A stretch of 64,000 nt of DNA from Glycine soja. Taxonomy: Eukaryota > Streptophyta > Magnoliopsida > Fabales > Fabaceae. Position 1 is the stretch's first letter. The number at the start of each line of letters is the position of its first letter. Location of the stretch: NCBI RefSeq assembly GCF_004193775.1, contig NC_041003.1:29564263-29628262 (forward strand). Direction: 5' to 3'. Below the pieces are notes generated by a model that made no database searches, was not told the origin of the DNA, and was given only the letters and a program-made list of their open reading frames with translations. Of this stretch, positions 22,291-35,299 are shown in pieces. Made by a program: the position numbers and the translations under genes.

Positions 22291-23631
22291 ATTTTCATAT
22301 TTTAAAATTTCCAGTAATGCACATTTTAATCAAGTAGTCAACATTATTAAGGTATTCGTGAAAAAAAGAAAAAAAATGAGTTTGTCATAAATATTATATT
22401 TCATTAGTCTATTTGTTTTCAATTACAATTGACAAATTATTCATCATTAAAAAGTTAGAACAGTTATGAGATAATAAGTAATTGATAAATAATTTATCAT
22501 TGAAAATTTAAAGAAAAAAGAAGAGTTAAACTAACATCTCACTATAAGAAGCAAACAAAACCACCAAGTCATCTTTGTTTCTTGTAAATTAAGTAACAAC
22601 TGATTTATTTACATTCTATTTATGTTACAAATATACATATTGTATTATTAATATTGCATTATTAGTATTTATTATTTATATTTTTTAGTTATATAATCTT
22701 ATTTATTTATGTTTTATTATTTATAAATAATAAAACATAAATAAGGAAATATAAACTAGAGCATATAAATAATAAAAGTAAATAAAAATATAATGATGCA
22801 AATATAAAATAATAAAATATAATCAATGAAATATTAGTTATCTTGTAAATGTAAATTTTAAAATTAATTATTAGTCATGAAGGTAAATATCTATCAATAT
22901 AGTAAAATACTCGATGTGTTAAGATTTTAGATAAGTAATTAAAGATATCTATGATATGTAAAAAAATTAAAATATTAAAATCTTTCAATTATATATTGGA
23001 TATCACATAATTTATTCAAACTTCATTAGTTTTCTCTATATTAATTATTACTAACCTTTAAATTTTTGCTGTAAAATAAATTTAAATTATTTATTGAAGT
23101 TTTAAAGCACATATATTAATTTTTTAGTAACCTTAAAATATTATTAGAATAAAATATTATTTTTTGATTGAATGTCAATAGACCACTAACAAAAAAATTT
23201 GGGCAATCAACTTCCATCATGTGGTGGATTTGAAGGTAGTTAAAATAATACCTACCTTTTAATATTAGCCTATTAAATTAAATTTTCCATCTATTATTTC
23301 TAGCAAACTAAAAATATAAATTAAAATTTTAAGTTCGATTTTATTTTTATAATTTTTTATTTAAAATAAATGTCAAAAAACGAAAGTATGACCTTCACAA
23401 TAGTAGTTATTATAGCAAGTAACAAACATAATACATGATTAAAAAAATACTAAAAGTAAGTAATAATAAAGTTTGGTGTACAAAAAATAATATATAACAA
23501 TACTACTAAGCACCGTCAATATAATCACTTTTGTCATCTTTTGCTAAATCAATAATTTCTTCATCACTTTCTTCTTCTTCTTCACGGTCGAACAAAATTA
23601 TTCTTATCCAAAGACAATCCTCGAGCATTAT
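22291..23631. other. Very AT-rich region, possible 3' part of the CACTA remnant
   Basis: No gene. Around 22680-22800 ATAATAAAACATAAATAA-like words occur in both orientations and could fold. CTCACTATAAGAAGC at 22546 resembles a degenerate CACTA terminus but has no partner that I could find. Confidence 0.4.
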
Positions 23632-23898
23632 CTAGGCATTAGATGTAAAGGGGATCGAGCCAATATCATCATTTTCTTGACATTTCTTGACAAGCCTCAG
23701 GCGTAGCTTTCTTAGACACATGTCTAGAGGCTTTGTTTTCACAACAACTAACCAATTAGGATCTTTGGTATCTTTAACATAATATACTTGTTGAGCTTGA
23801 ATGGCCAAGACATATGGCTCATTAGTCTTCAGTTTATGATTACTATTAATAAGAAAGAATCTATATTTGTCTATCCAATATCTTTTTTTGGAGGACAC
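23632..23898 (-). pseudogene. DUF4216 segment of CACTA protein
   Basis: The frame reads FFLINSNHKLKTNEPYVLA, then IQAQQVYYVKDTKDPNWLVV and VKTKPLDM. The AQQVYYV...DPNW pattern is typical of the DUF4216 domain found in CACTA transposon proteins. It is only a fragment; the frame starts in MSSKKRYW and has no proper gene context. Confidence 0.75.
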
Positions 23899-24715
23899 AT
23901 CCCACCAATCACATTTAAAAAAAACAACATTGCTTCCACCAGAGCAACTGAATTCAATAATCTCTTAAGACACCAAAGTAATCTAAATTAACTGCATTTT
24001 CATCACAAACTAAAACTCCATTATTTCGTGATTTCAAATGCATATCATGATCTTTTATATTAAACCTCCAATCATTTATAAGATTAACTTGTGTATCAGA
24101 AAACACGTATCAGATCCACAAGCTAAGTTAAACAATGATTCATTCATACTTTCTCTCCCATGCATTTTCAAAAGTGTTGCATTCTGTTGAAAAAGATTAT
24201 ATAAGTGATCATATTCTTAAATTATATAATAATAATTAATAACAACAATAAATAATAATATTATTATTATAACTAGAGGGAACAAGGCACTCCGTTTATA
24301 TATTGTTATATATTATAGTTATAAAGGGTAAAATAGAATAGATATAGAAATATAGACATCAAAAGGTAGTTACACAAAATGATATCCCCTTTATATATTG
24401 TTATATATTATAAACTATAAATTATAGATTATAGATAATGAACATATATAAATTCATACTTACATGATTTTTTAAACCACTGCAAAAATTCTTTTTCATG
24501 CCTTTGTTCCATATTTTGAGAATTTGTTTTCTCTAATTCTTCTTTGTGTAGTCTAGTCATTTGAGCACATATATAATAAATATGATGAATTACATACCAT
24601 TAGAATAAATATAAATATATAATTTAATAAAATTACTTACTTAATAAATGGTGATAGTTCATCCCAATTTTGAAGAGCATAAATTCTTGATTGCATGCAT
24701 TCTACTAAACTCAAC

Positions 24716-24970
24716 TCAATGTACTTTTTCCCGAGCAATGGTTTGCCAACTTGTGAAAACATAATTTCTTCGTAGTCCATTCAATCTTGTCTTAACTCCA
24801 TGTAAGTACCTAGAATAGAAATGCAAATATTCTTGTGCAATATATCCTTCAGACATAGATCCTTCTCGATGGGCCTTATTTTTTGACATATGATTTAGTT
24901 TGAGCCTACGCATGTATCTTTCAATAGGATACATCCAACGATGTTGCACTGGACCAACAATCCTTGCCAT
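24716..24970 (-). pseudogene. DUF4218 segment of CACTA transposase
   Basis: The frame reads VGPVQHRWMYPIERYMRRLK, then KAHREGSMSEGYIAQEYLHF and CSRY-like HFYSRYLHGVKTR. The GPVQ-RWMYP-ER and EGS---GY-A-E pattern is characteristic of the DUF4218 domain that follows TNP2. It is broken from its neighbours by stops and AT-rich DNA. Confidence 0.82.
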
Positions 24971-25139
24971 TGCTCATCTACTAAGTGAATGGACAAATGG
25001 ACCATTATGTCAAAAAAAGGAGATAAGGTTAGAACTATTGTTTTTTGTAACAAGTCTAAGTTCTACAAACTCAATGTCTTAGAGCATAACTCTCTAAAAG
25101 AGAAACTAAATTCAATTAACGCCTCACAAACTTCCTTTC

Positions 25140-25388
25140 CTAGAACATCACACTTATTGCAAGTGGAAGATAATGATGTAAAAACACATGGGAATCATGA
25201 CATTTCATCCCAAATATTTTTTCATCTTTAACATCTATGCAACGAGAAATATTGGATGAATAACCATCAAAAACCTTTAAATCAACTAAAAATTGGCAAA
25301 AGGCGTGTTTTTTCCTAAGATGACATAGTGTAACATGCTTGTTGGAATGTATCTTTACCTTCTTCAACCATGGTTGCATGAAGCTCAC
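25140..25388 (-). pseudogene. TNP2-type transposase core fragment
   Basis: The frame reads TLCHLRKKHAFCQFL, then ISRCIDVKDEKIFGMKCHDS and HVFLHHYLPLAI. The ISRCID...GMK-HDSHV...LPLAI block is the conserved 3' part of the CACTA transposase core. The several hundred residues expected upstream are largely missing between here and 26762. Confidence 0.78.
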
Positions 25389-25931
25389 GTCTAATATCGA
25401 TACACTCTATCAAAACGAGACTTTATACTATCTTTTGTCTTCCCTTCAAGATTTTAACTTTAGACATTTCCAATAAAGTAATTTAAAAAAAAATACTTTT
25501 CTTCTTCCAATTCCCAAGCAAATGAATCTTTCCTCCCCTCTTTCTTTTTTTTCATATTTACCAAACTTCACCTAACATTTTTAAAAAAATAATAATATTA
25601 GAATTTGATGTAAAATTATACATATAAAAAAAACCTAGTTGTTCAATGATATTCGATCCTTAAAGATTTTAAATTAGAATTTAACTGAACTTATGTATAA
25701 ATATGATCCTTTTTCACCTAATAAAATACTAACTAAATTAATTATTCAAAATTTCATTTTATTTAAATAATTAATATTAAAATAATTCTGCATTATTTTT
25801 TTATCTATAAAAATTTATAAATGGGATACCATTTTGTATAAGTTCACATTTCTATATTTATTCTACCCTTTATAACTACCCACTATTAATTTTTTTCATA
25901 TTTTTTAACTTCTTATTTTTCTTTCTTTTTA

Positions 25932-25975
<44 letters not shown>

Positions 25976-26761
25976 TTTAATTTGATTTATGTGTTATTCT
26001 TTAATCAATATTTAAAAATTGAGTTTTGAATGAATTTGAATTAATATAACTAAATTTGACCGAACAAGTAAGTTTAAATTTTATTACGCTAACAATATAT
26101 TATGATTAGAGAGTTAGTATAATAAGTAAGTTTAAAATTTTATTAAGCTAAAAAGATTTAAATTTATTTATTATATAATTAATTATAATTGTAATTATTA
26201 TAAATTTTTGAAAAGTTAAAATTTTGGTTGGAGTTATCTTTTATCATATAATTACTTATAATTCTAACTATTATAAAATTTTTAAGAATTTCAAATTTTG
26301 ATTAGAGAGTGTTACCTTTTATTATATAATTAATTATAATTATAACTATAATAAACAAATTAAATTTTGGTTTTCTATTGAGCCAAATAATATTGTGTGG
26401 TCTATACATGTAATCTCATTTAATGAATATCATTTTTTTTCTTATAGTTATTATTTTTTGTATTATAAAATTTAAGAGTTAAATTTGATAATGTAATTCA
26501 CAAGTTAAAATATAGTTACGCTAATTTTATAATTTTATTTAAATAAATAAATTTAATACATAACTAAACCTATAAATTAGTATAACTAATTTGTTGTTGT
26601 TAATTTAAAAGTGAATATAAAATTTATTTAAAATAATGTTAAAATAATTTTATTTGAATGAGTGTCAACTAATAAATTAATATACACTATAAATGAACCA
26701 ATTGAAATTCAAGGTAAGCAATTAAAAATACTAACCTAGTCAACATGTTGATATTATTCAA
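25389..26761. other. AT-rich DNA inside the CACTA remnant, with an (ATT)n microsatellite
   Basis: Some 1.4 kb where the transposase centre should be is replaced by AT-rich sequence without frames, including an (ATT)n run at about 25935-25972. A motif TTATATAATTAATTATAATT recurs near 26170, 26250 and 26330 at a spacing of roughly 80 bases, giving a degenerate tandem repeat. Confidence 0.55.
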
Positions 26762-27585
26762 TTATATCATCCCAGACAATGGTTTAGAGGTGGATTGTTT
26801 TTCTTTATTGTCATCAAATGCTTTTGCATTATTTCTCCAAGAATGATCATGTGACAAAACTCGACAAGAAGTAGTACAAGTTGGACATGTAGATTCCAAA
26901 TAATCACCTCGGTAAATGATGCAATCATTTAAGCAAGCATCTATTTTAACATAATCTAGCCCAAGTTCACGAGTAAATTTTCGAGCCTCATAGTAAGACA
27001 TAGGAACTTTATTTCCATGTGGAAATGCTTTTGCCAACAAAGAAAGCAAGGCGTAAGTTGCTTTGTCACTCAAGTCAAAGAGACATTTGATATTCAATAG
27101 TTGAACAGTAAATGATAGCTTAGAGAAGTTCTCACAACTAGGATATAGTTCTTGTTTGCAATAACAAAATAGTTTAGAAAACTTATCTTCTTCTATGTTC
27201 ACACTATTAGTGTTCGTGCTAGTTGTATAAGCTATTTCCTAAGCTCATGTGATGTTTTCAATATTCATAGCACTTCCAAGATCATGTAACATATCACGAA
27301 CCCATCATTGCAATTATTTTAATCATCATAATCAAAATCATTAGACTCATTAATCACTTCTCCATGATGCTCCAATATAAAATAGCCCCTTTTTATCCCA
27401 TTTATGATCAAGTGTTGATACATAACTTTTTGACTTCAAAAAAGATCATTTCTGCATTTTCTACATGAACAACAAAGTAACTTTCCTTTTTCAAAATTAT
27501 TGAATGCAAAATCAAGAAATTCTTAAACTCCTTTATCATATGGAGGAGTTGTTGTTATTTGGATCCAACTTTTATTTAACTTCAT
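26762..27585 (-). pseudogene. CACTA transposase N-terminal region
   Basis: From an ATG at 27583-27585 the sequence reads MKLNKSWIQITTTPPYDKGV, a stop, then EFLDFAFNNFEKGK and CCSCRKCRND. This is the transposase-associated domain with its Cys-rich motif. After a broken linker a 146-codon frame (27202-26762) gives ELYPSCENFSKLSFTVQLLN, KVPMSYYEARKFTRELGLDY and CLNDCIIYRGDYLESTCPTC, a typical TNP2 N-terminal block. Stops and a frameshift between the two parts show the copy is dead. Confidence 0.82.
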
Positions 27586-30265
27586 ATCTATCAAAGAAAA
27601 ATAATAAATTATCAATATAAACACTTACATTTTTATTCACATAAATAAGAAGTAAAATGACGAACCAAAAGATAAAAAAATATTCTTCTTCATAGAAAAT
27701 TGTTTCTAATTTTTATAGTAAACATAATATTTTTATTTTTTATTTTACTGTCTATCATCTAAACATAATATTATTATTTTTTATATTTTTCAAAAAAAAT
27801 TTAAAAAAATCAAGTGTCCATAATATATAGCTTATTTATTAATAAAAATAATAGAAGATAATTAAATATGATTAATTTTCAATACAATTACAAAATTAAT
27901 TTTGACAATATAACTCTCCTGAAGTCAAAGGAGTTTATGTAAACAAATGAAGTTACATAACAAAATTCAAATGAAAATAATAATAAAATTATTTTTATCA
28001 AACATAACTCATAATTTATTCCATTACAATCACTTTTATGGAGATCATTAATTAGAAATCTTCTAACAAAAATATTGAACATAAAATTACGCGGATAAAT
28101 AAAAAAATGTAAAAGAAAAATAATAATTGATGAGTGAAAAATTATAATTAATAACACGTGATAATTAAAAGTCAGTACAATATTTATGTTAAATTTGCTC
28201 AGATATCAAGTTCATTATTTGATATATATTTTTTCAAGAAAAACATTTTTAAACAATGAAAGTTAGTTTGTAAAATGAAACACTGAAAGTATTAAATATG
28301 AATTTAATTATTGGATTTTAAATATCCTCAATTTCAATTAAACATTTATAACATCTTTTAAAAGTTAATAACAATTTTCAAATTATTAAAATTACTTAAT
28401 ATGAAATTACTAATTTACATGCAATTATTCTCAATTTTAAAAAACTATAATATTTTAAAATTTTAATAAAATATTTATTAAAATTCATAATAATTGAAAA
28501 CATTCATAAAAAATTTTAAAGTTTGAATTTCAACAAAGCATTTATGATCATTATAAATAATTAAAATAATCAAATTTAAAATTATTAATTTAAGCTGTAA
28601 TATTTCTAATTTCATGAAAGTATTTATAAAATTTTATCTTTTTAACATGATATTATATTTTGAAATTTGGATTAATATCATCATTTAAAAAAAATATATG
28701 GAGGCAAATTTGTTTATATTTAAAAAGCTAAACCCCAATTGTGTTTTGAAATACTTTATGTATAATTATAAATGTTTTATTATCACAATTTAATTTAATA
28801 TGAACTATTAATTTTTAAATTAAAAATTCAAATTTAATTAGGGTCCAGGGCTACTGTATTTTGAAATAGAATCGTTTTTATTATACTTTTGTATTGGTTT
28901 TTTAAGATTGGAATCTGTTTAAAAACCAGACAAATTTGTTTCTATTTAAAAAGCTAAAAACTTATTGCTAGAGACAAATTTATCTCCAATTACAATTTTT
29001 TGAATTTTGATGTAGTTATGAAAAACGAAATTCCAAAGTATATAAATTATTAATTACAAATAAGATTTTTTTTAATTAGGGTTCATTGTTAATATATTTG
29101 ATAAAATATTTTGAAATCTTCATGGCTGATAAAATATTTTTAAATTACATATCTTTAACGACTAAAATTAGGCGATGACTCAAATTAAGGGCAATAATTA
29201 TATGTGATTTGCATTATAATATTTATGGCTAATAAAGTGATGATTAATACAATTAGAGTGATTAAGATTAGTGTAATCATAAATACTTTATCAAGATTAT
29301 ATCATATCATATCTTTTTTTAATATGATCGAAATTGATATTCAAATTGAAGATTAAAGATTCAAATTAAAATTTTAAAACTCTTCAAATTCAGAGTAAAA
29401 TTTGTTGTACTATTTTTTGTTTAGGTTTTGGATTGTTATTTCAGTTAATTTCTAATTATTAATGTATATTTAATATGATTCATTAAATTTGTTTGTTTAG
29501 TAAATGAATAAATCATGAATAAAAATAACTGATGATTTTGTTATACTATTTATATTTATGGACTAACATTTTAAAAATAAATCACCAAAAAAATACTGAT
29601 GATTATTGAATAAATAAAGAACAAAGAAATAAATAGAAATAATCAGGTAAAAAAATAGATGATAAAGGAAGTAATATATTAGTTAAATAACAAAAAAATC
29701 ATGAAAATTTGAAAATATTTTAAAATTAAAATATCAGAAACGTTATGTATATTTTTTACAGTTTTTTTATACAATAATTGTTTTGTAATTGCTTTAGAAA
29801 ACAACCGAAATGTTAAAAACACAATACAGAATGAAATACTGTTGATTTTATTGTGAACATCAAAATACACACAAAAATGTTTTTAATCCTATGCCGATCT
29901 AAATGCCTAATGATATTTAGATAAAGAACATAAGGGTCTCCAATCTACAAAATATCCCCAGCGTACAGACTATTATCCTTCACAAAATCAATCATGCACC
30001 TAAATATCCCTTTGCATTTCTTCTGCTATCGGTTATAATTTTGCAGTTATAGATGCAGTCATCTTCAGGTAGCAGGTTTACTATTCTTTCATTTCTTTGT
30101 GTATACAAAATAATCACTTCAACAAATTTTGAAGGAATTTCCTAAAATAATATATAACAAATAATTAAACAAATAATAACAAAAGTAAAAAAAAAGTATA
30201 AAAAGATTCATTCTCAATAATACATTTTGTCCCCTAGCAAGTGCTTTTGAAACAACAGTCAAGGA

Positions 30266-30357
<92 letters not shown>

Positions 30358-32992
30358 CACACAAAACAATCTAATTTGATATTTTACAATTTGAATTGGA
30401 TGAATTATTTCAATTTTTGCATTGTTTTTTTTTTAAGGAACAACTCTTTTATTCTTTTTGTCAATATAAATGAAATTTTATTAACTAGAATAGGAACAAA
30501 TTTCTAAGTTAATATTCTAAGTACAACACTTATTAAATAAAAAGATCAAGACATAATAAATATTACAAAAAAAAAACTTTGTAATAAAAATTTTAAAAAA
30601 TTATTAAAAATATTAAATCTTATATCCGAACTTGGTTTGAATTACAAGTCAAAATTTCCTCGAGTTTTCTAAATTTACAAATATATGTTTATAATAAATT
30701 AAACAATGCAACAACTTCTATATTAACATTTACTTGAGAATGGAATAGAAAAACTAATATAAATTTAGTATGTTTAGAATTATCTTCAATTTGGTTTAAT
30801 TTTAAGCATATAAACCAAAAATGAACTTAACCGAATAAAAAAAAACACTCCAGTTTTCTTATTTATTCGATTAACAGTATGTTTAGTTTTCATTTTTTTA
30901 ATCGATATAACACAGTTTGAAATAGTTTAGTTTCAATCACCTTTAGCCATGACACATGAACTTCAATTAAAATATAACAGCTTAGCTCCACCTAACATGA
31001 GCATGCACTAAAAGCTTTCTTAATGAAACAACCGATCAGAAAATTGAATATCATACATGGATATTTGTTGTTACGGAATGGACAAAGCCCTCCCCAATCA
31101 GAAAAGAAAAAAAAAAAAAACTACTGTCACATTTCACACTCAAGAAGTTTTTGGTAAATTGAACCTGCATGTATCCTACCTTTTTGTGAAGGTGCACTCA
31201 GTGATCAGATCAAGCTATAAATTAACAAAGCAATATTTGATAAAGCTGGGACTAGTTTAGATCAGGCAACTAGTATGAGGTGATGAATTCATTAACCCAA
31301 TTAAAAAACTGACAGATTTTGATATAGGCACTATTCTACCTCAATACCCCACTAATTGATCACATTCAAAGGACATGCCAAAATCGCCAGTACCAAACTT
31401 ACCCTATGGAAGTTTTAAAGATGATGAAGTGATGAGGTTCCATACACGGGAGACTAATTTGCTCCCTCCATCTAAAGAGTTAATCATCATAAACAAGCAT
31501 GGAGTAAAGTATACTGCATTTCAACTATAGTAGTATACTATGAGCTCAGTGACTGAGTGTTATGAAACACAATAATATAAATAACCTGAAGGTCCATATC
31601 CATAGCCCATCTGATTCAAGACAACTCACATATGGGCATTTCTTCCTGCATCCCATAAAAACACCCAGCGTCCTCCTTTCATTTCATTCCGAAAGGATAA
31701 TCGCGAATGTTAAAACTTCATTACTGATTACCCTTTCTGGAATGGCGTAGAAAGTTTTAGCCCTCACACATAAGTGAACTTTTGCAATCTACAAACTAAT
31801 TCATAGTATCAAATTGCAATAGATCCAGACTGAAACATCAGCAAAGAAATAGAAATTAGGATTGCCTCTAAAGTGAATAAATGTGTAAAGTGAGAAAGAA
31901 AGTAAGGGTGTATCTGCTGTTGATTTATAGTTAATGGCAGATTGCAGAATACTAATGGCAGACTGCAGAATATGGTGGAAGACCAATATTCCGTAATATA
32001 AGCAAGCCATTGCGGCCTATGGCACTGCAATAGCAGACCTCTCTTCACAAAGTCCTTACGACGGTTGGCAAAATATCTGCCAGGCCATTCCACCACCATT
32101 TAACAACACTGGGACTCTTACTTTCTTATTTCACACATTTGCTTACTTTAGAGAAGCTAAATCCATGAAAGTACTATAAAATATGGCTAGGTAGTGGAGT
32201 CAAACCCAAACCTTATGAAGAACAATGAAATCCTTTTACACAAAAAGCATAAACTACTACCAATTGGTGCCAGTGCCAACCTCCAATTTAAAGTTCTTTT
32301 TGAACCTATTCAACAAGATGTATCTATCTATCTATCTATATCCTATGCCAATAATTACATACCTACAGCATTTCAATTTGAACTAAAAAAATGGAAGGTT
32401 CTCTCAGTATTGTGCAACACTAGAATGAGTCTAAACTTTCAATTTACACATGCTACTAGCTGCTAAACCACTTCCACTACCATAACCTTCAACTCATGAT
32501 TCACGGCACAATCAATCAACAAATTCCAAATCACGCACACATTAAAAAATTTCCAATAATCCAATGTAACTTTCAGCACTCAAATCAAGAACCAAACGGA
32601 TCCACACTAAAAAATGGAGACGAATTCCGGGTTCAATTCAAATAGCTCCTCCTCCTCCTCGATCATAACGAAATTCATATAACAATAACAATTAACAACA
32701 CACACCATTCACCTAAAGTTCTAAGCCTAAACGAATATGAAAAGAAATAGGAAATCAAAACCCCAATGTAACGCAGAACGCCTTATCCACATTCAAGAAA
32801 GAGTCAATAACAACAATATCAAGCGAGTCAACAATCTCATCATCATCATCACAATTCAAAATTCAAAACACAGAAGAAAAATAAGAGTAACCAAGGAGTT
32901 CAAATTCCAAGAGTTGTATACCCTTATTACAGCGAAGAAACCTTTTTTGTTTTTCCTTTAACAAAACCTAACATGGACGGATCCGAGTCGAC
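27586..32992. other. Long AT-rich region, no gene recognised
   Basis: Most of this is AT-rich with no supported gene; the 5' end of the CACTA remnant probably lies in its first part. Two nearly matching ~35-bp words (GCAAATTTGTTT with AAAAAGCTAAA) occur near 28703 and 28933. From about 31000 to 32990 the sequence is more balanced and may include the 3' untranslated/flanking region of the complex I gene at 32993, but no exon could be supported. Confidence 0.5.
30270..30357. repeat. (TA)n microsatellite
   Basis: About 44 uninterrupted TA units. The minus-strand frame of repeated YI residues across it is an artefact. Confidence 0.97.
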
Positions 32993-33379
32993 TCAGTCCG
33001 ATTCGTCGTAGGACGACGACTCGCTGTTGTTATTGGTTGCGGCGGCGGCGAGGGAGTTTTCGATCTTGAGGCGCTCGAGGGCTTTTTCGTGGGCCCAGGT
33101 TTCGATGGTGAGATCGGGCTTGGCGTTGAGGCCGACGCCGAGGATGACGATAGTGAGGAAGCTGGTGACGTAGCAGGGGAGCTCCCAGTCCTCCCACTTG
33201 CGGGACTGGCCCGGGGGCGGAGGGGTCCGATTGAAGAGGTACCCCTTCGGCCTCTCCTCGTGGCCGGGGCTCGTCCACCGGCTCGGCCCGGACTCCGCGC
33301 CGCCGCGGGTCCGCAGGGACTGCTGCAGCCGCCGCCGGAGCGCGGCGGAGGCGCTGCTCAGGGGCGTTGGTGGCGGCAT
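32993..33379 (-). CDS. Mitochondrial complex I subunit, ESSS/NDUFB11-like
   Basis: 128 codons, intact, one exon. Residues 1-40 are Arg/Ser-rich and suit a mitochondrial N terminus (LRRRLQQSLRTRGG). The block EERPKGYLFNRTPPPPGQSR (41-60), then KWEDWELPCY, leads into a single membrane helix (about 69-86, VTSFLTIVILGVGL). NAKPDLTIETWAHEKALERL follows, and an acidic Ser-rich end (SSSYDESD). This layout matches the plant ESSS subunit of NADH:ubiquinone oxidoreductase, an accessory single-span protein of the membrane arm in the inner mitochondrial membrane. GC content is high in the 5' half. The CT/GA-rich tract at 33419-33436 lies in the presumed leader. A MULE remnant begins about 200 bases upstream of the start. 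The family call is firm from recall of plant sequences, and no lesion is seen. Confidence 0.87.
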   Translation of the reverse strand: MPPPTPLSSASAALRRRLQQSLRTRGGAESGPSRWTSPGHEERPKGYLFNRTPPPPGQSRKWEDWELPCYVTSFLTIVILGVGLNAKPDLTIETWAHEKALERLKIENSLAAAATNNNSESSSYDESD

Positions 33380-33580
33380 CGGTGATAGGCTTTGATTTTC
33401 TGTTTTTTGATCGATCTCTCGGGAGAGAGAGAGAGAGTGAGTGAGACCTCAAAGAACGTTTTTAGCTACAGAGAGAGATAAATAGTTAGAAGCATCTCTC
33501 GCTTCGTTTTTTGTTTCGTTTTTTTTTTTAGGTTTTTGATCTGGTTTTTGAAACGAACTGCGTTCAATTGGGCCTCCAGA
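33380..33580 (-). promoter_or_regulatory. Leader and core promoter region of the complex I gene
   Basis: On the minus strand this 200-bp stretch precedes the ATG and holds a (CT)n run (33419-33436 on the plus strand as GAGAGAGAGA) of the kind often found in plant leaders. No clear TATA box is visible. The boundary to the MULE remnant is at about 33581. Confidence 0.45.
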
Positions 33581-34420
33581 GCCCTCTGGGGGATTTCTTT
33601 TACACCCAACAATTTTATTACATTTCCAACACTACTCCTCTTGTTAAGTTCTTCTTGTTCGTTTGTTGGTTTTATTTTTTCTTTATTCACCACTCTGTTT
33701 TCTTTCTGGTTGAGATCCTGCTTGTTGTGACTGGTTTGATCAAGGTCGAGGTGGTCGTACGTGGTTATCGTGGTGATGGGTGTTGTAGTGCAAGGGTAGA
33801 GGAGGTAAGTTTTTTTTTTTTGTGTCCATGAATTGATCTGATTGGTAATAAACATACCTATTGGTAATCCGTATGAATTTTAGGATTAACAATTCGTATG
33901 ATTCATTCGGATTGATAATTCATAAGTTTCATATGGATTGTTAATCCATATAACTTATACGGATTGTCAATTCGTATACATAAAAATATTTTAAATAATT
34001 AAAAAAATATTTTTTTAATATTTTTTTTTATAAATTTAGTTATATGTTTTATAATATGTTTAATTATTCATTTGCTCTATATAGTTTTATAATTTGTACC
34101 TTTTAGTTTTTATAGTTTGAAAGTGGTATTTGTAGTTCTTATAAATTATATTTTAATTCTCTTTTAGTCTTTATTAGTTTAAAAGTGGTTTTTTAGTCCT
34201 TATAATTTACATTAATTATCTTTTAGTTCTTATAGTTTGAAAGCGGTCTTTTTAATCCTATAATTTATATTTTAATTTCCTTTTAGTCTTTACCATCAAA
34301 ATATGATTAATATTATGAATTATAATTAACTACAAAAATATTAGCAAGTTATTCGTAAGTAATTTATAACAAGATAACTAGTAATAAAAAAAGAGTTGAT
34401 AATTTATAATTAATTTGTAG

Positions 34421-34425
<5 letters not shown>

Positions 34426-34510
<85 letters not shown>
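34426..34510. repeat. (TA)n microsatellite
   Basis: About 42 TA units inside the second MULE. Confidence 0.97.
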
Positions 34511-34513
<3 letters not shown>

Positions 34514-34709
34514 AACAAGGACTAAAAGGTAATAAAAAAGAGTTGATATTTTTTTAGCAAGAATCAAATGAGTAATTAAAATTTTATAATATTTGTGTAA
34601 ATATTATTACATTAACTACTTTATGCAAGTCTAAATTGTAATATATATGTTTATCAATTTCAATGTATTATATTATTAAATGCAGTAAAAAATAATTAAA
34701 TTGTGTGAT

Positions 34710-35203
34710 AGTATATGCAGGCATGGCAACAGGGCGGGTCGGGGTCAGATTTTGTTTACCCCACCCCCGCCCCCGACTCTTCATTTTCCTCCCCGCCCCC
34801 GAAATCGACGGGAGTGTATATTTACACCCCATCCCCGTCCCCGATGGGGGTCGGGTTTTCCCCGCCCCGCCCCGCTCCCGATATTTTTATAAAATTTTAT
34901 TAAAAAATATAATTTTTCATAAAATAAAAAATATAATTTTAAATAAAACATAAATTTCAATTCAACACTAACATAAAATTTAATCTAATAGTTTCATATT
35001 TTAATGTGTTATATATATTAATTATTAGCGGAGCGGGTTCGGGGTGGGTATTGAGAATCTCATCCCCGACCTCGAATCCGAATTTGACTATCGGAAAAAA
35101 CCCGACCCCGACCCCGGTCAACTCAGATTTTCCCTGTCAAAATCGGGGTGGGTCCGGGGCGGGCCCCACGGGTTTGGACCCCGTTGCCATGCCTAAGTAT
35201 ATG
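34710..35203. mobile_element. hAT-type non-autonomous element with 8-bp target duplication
   Basis: The element proper is 34718-35195 (478 bp). Its ends are CAGGCATGGCAAC and the inverse of TAGGCATGGCAAC, and it is flanked by AGTATATG at 34710-34717 and 35196-35203. Terminal CA/TAGG-ATGGCAAC and an 8-bp duplication are hallmarks of the hAT superfamily. The two ends are strikingly GC-rich (runs of CCCCGCCCCCG and GGGGTGGGTCCGGGGCGG) and largely complementary over about 150 bases, while the middle is AT-rich. There is no transposase, so it depended on one supplied elsewhere. Confidence 0.88.
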
Positions 35204-35299
35204 TTTAAAAACATATATATTGATATATCGACATACTTATGTATGTTGTCATTAGGAGTCATTAGTTTGTTATTGAATTTTTTTGAATGTTTTGTTGAA

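Larger units (their letters stand above)
23632..27585 (-). mobile_element. Degenerate CACTA (En/Spm) transposon, transposase remnants
   Basis: Going down the minus strand, in the normal order, are the N-terminal transposase-associated domain (27585-27430), TNP2-type segments (27202-26762 and 25388-25140), a DUF4218-type segment (24970-24716) and a DUF4216-type segment (23898-23632). Long AT-rich stretches and stops separate them. Order and orientation agree with one inactive CACTA element. Terminal CACTA repeats could not be located with confidence. Confidence 0.8.

Noticed and set aside
25935..25972. CRISPR-like or satellite array
   Set aside because: It is a plain ATT microsatellite. No CRISPR spacer-repeat pattern exists anywhere in the window, as expected for a plant nucleus.
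30119..30364. Minus-strand frame of repeated Tyr-Ile
   Set aside because: It is the (TA)n microsatellite translated; the same applies to the frames at 52987-53316.
33030..33452. Alternative frames over the complex I gene (both strands)
   Set aside because: High GC content opens shadow frames; the minus-strand frame 33379-32993 alone has the family motifs and membrane helix.
33466..33855. 129-codon minus-strand frame upstream of the complex I gene
   Set aside because: Low-complexity Lys/Thr/Asn-rich peptide spanning the presumed leader and the MULE end; no family resemblance.
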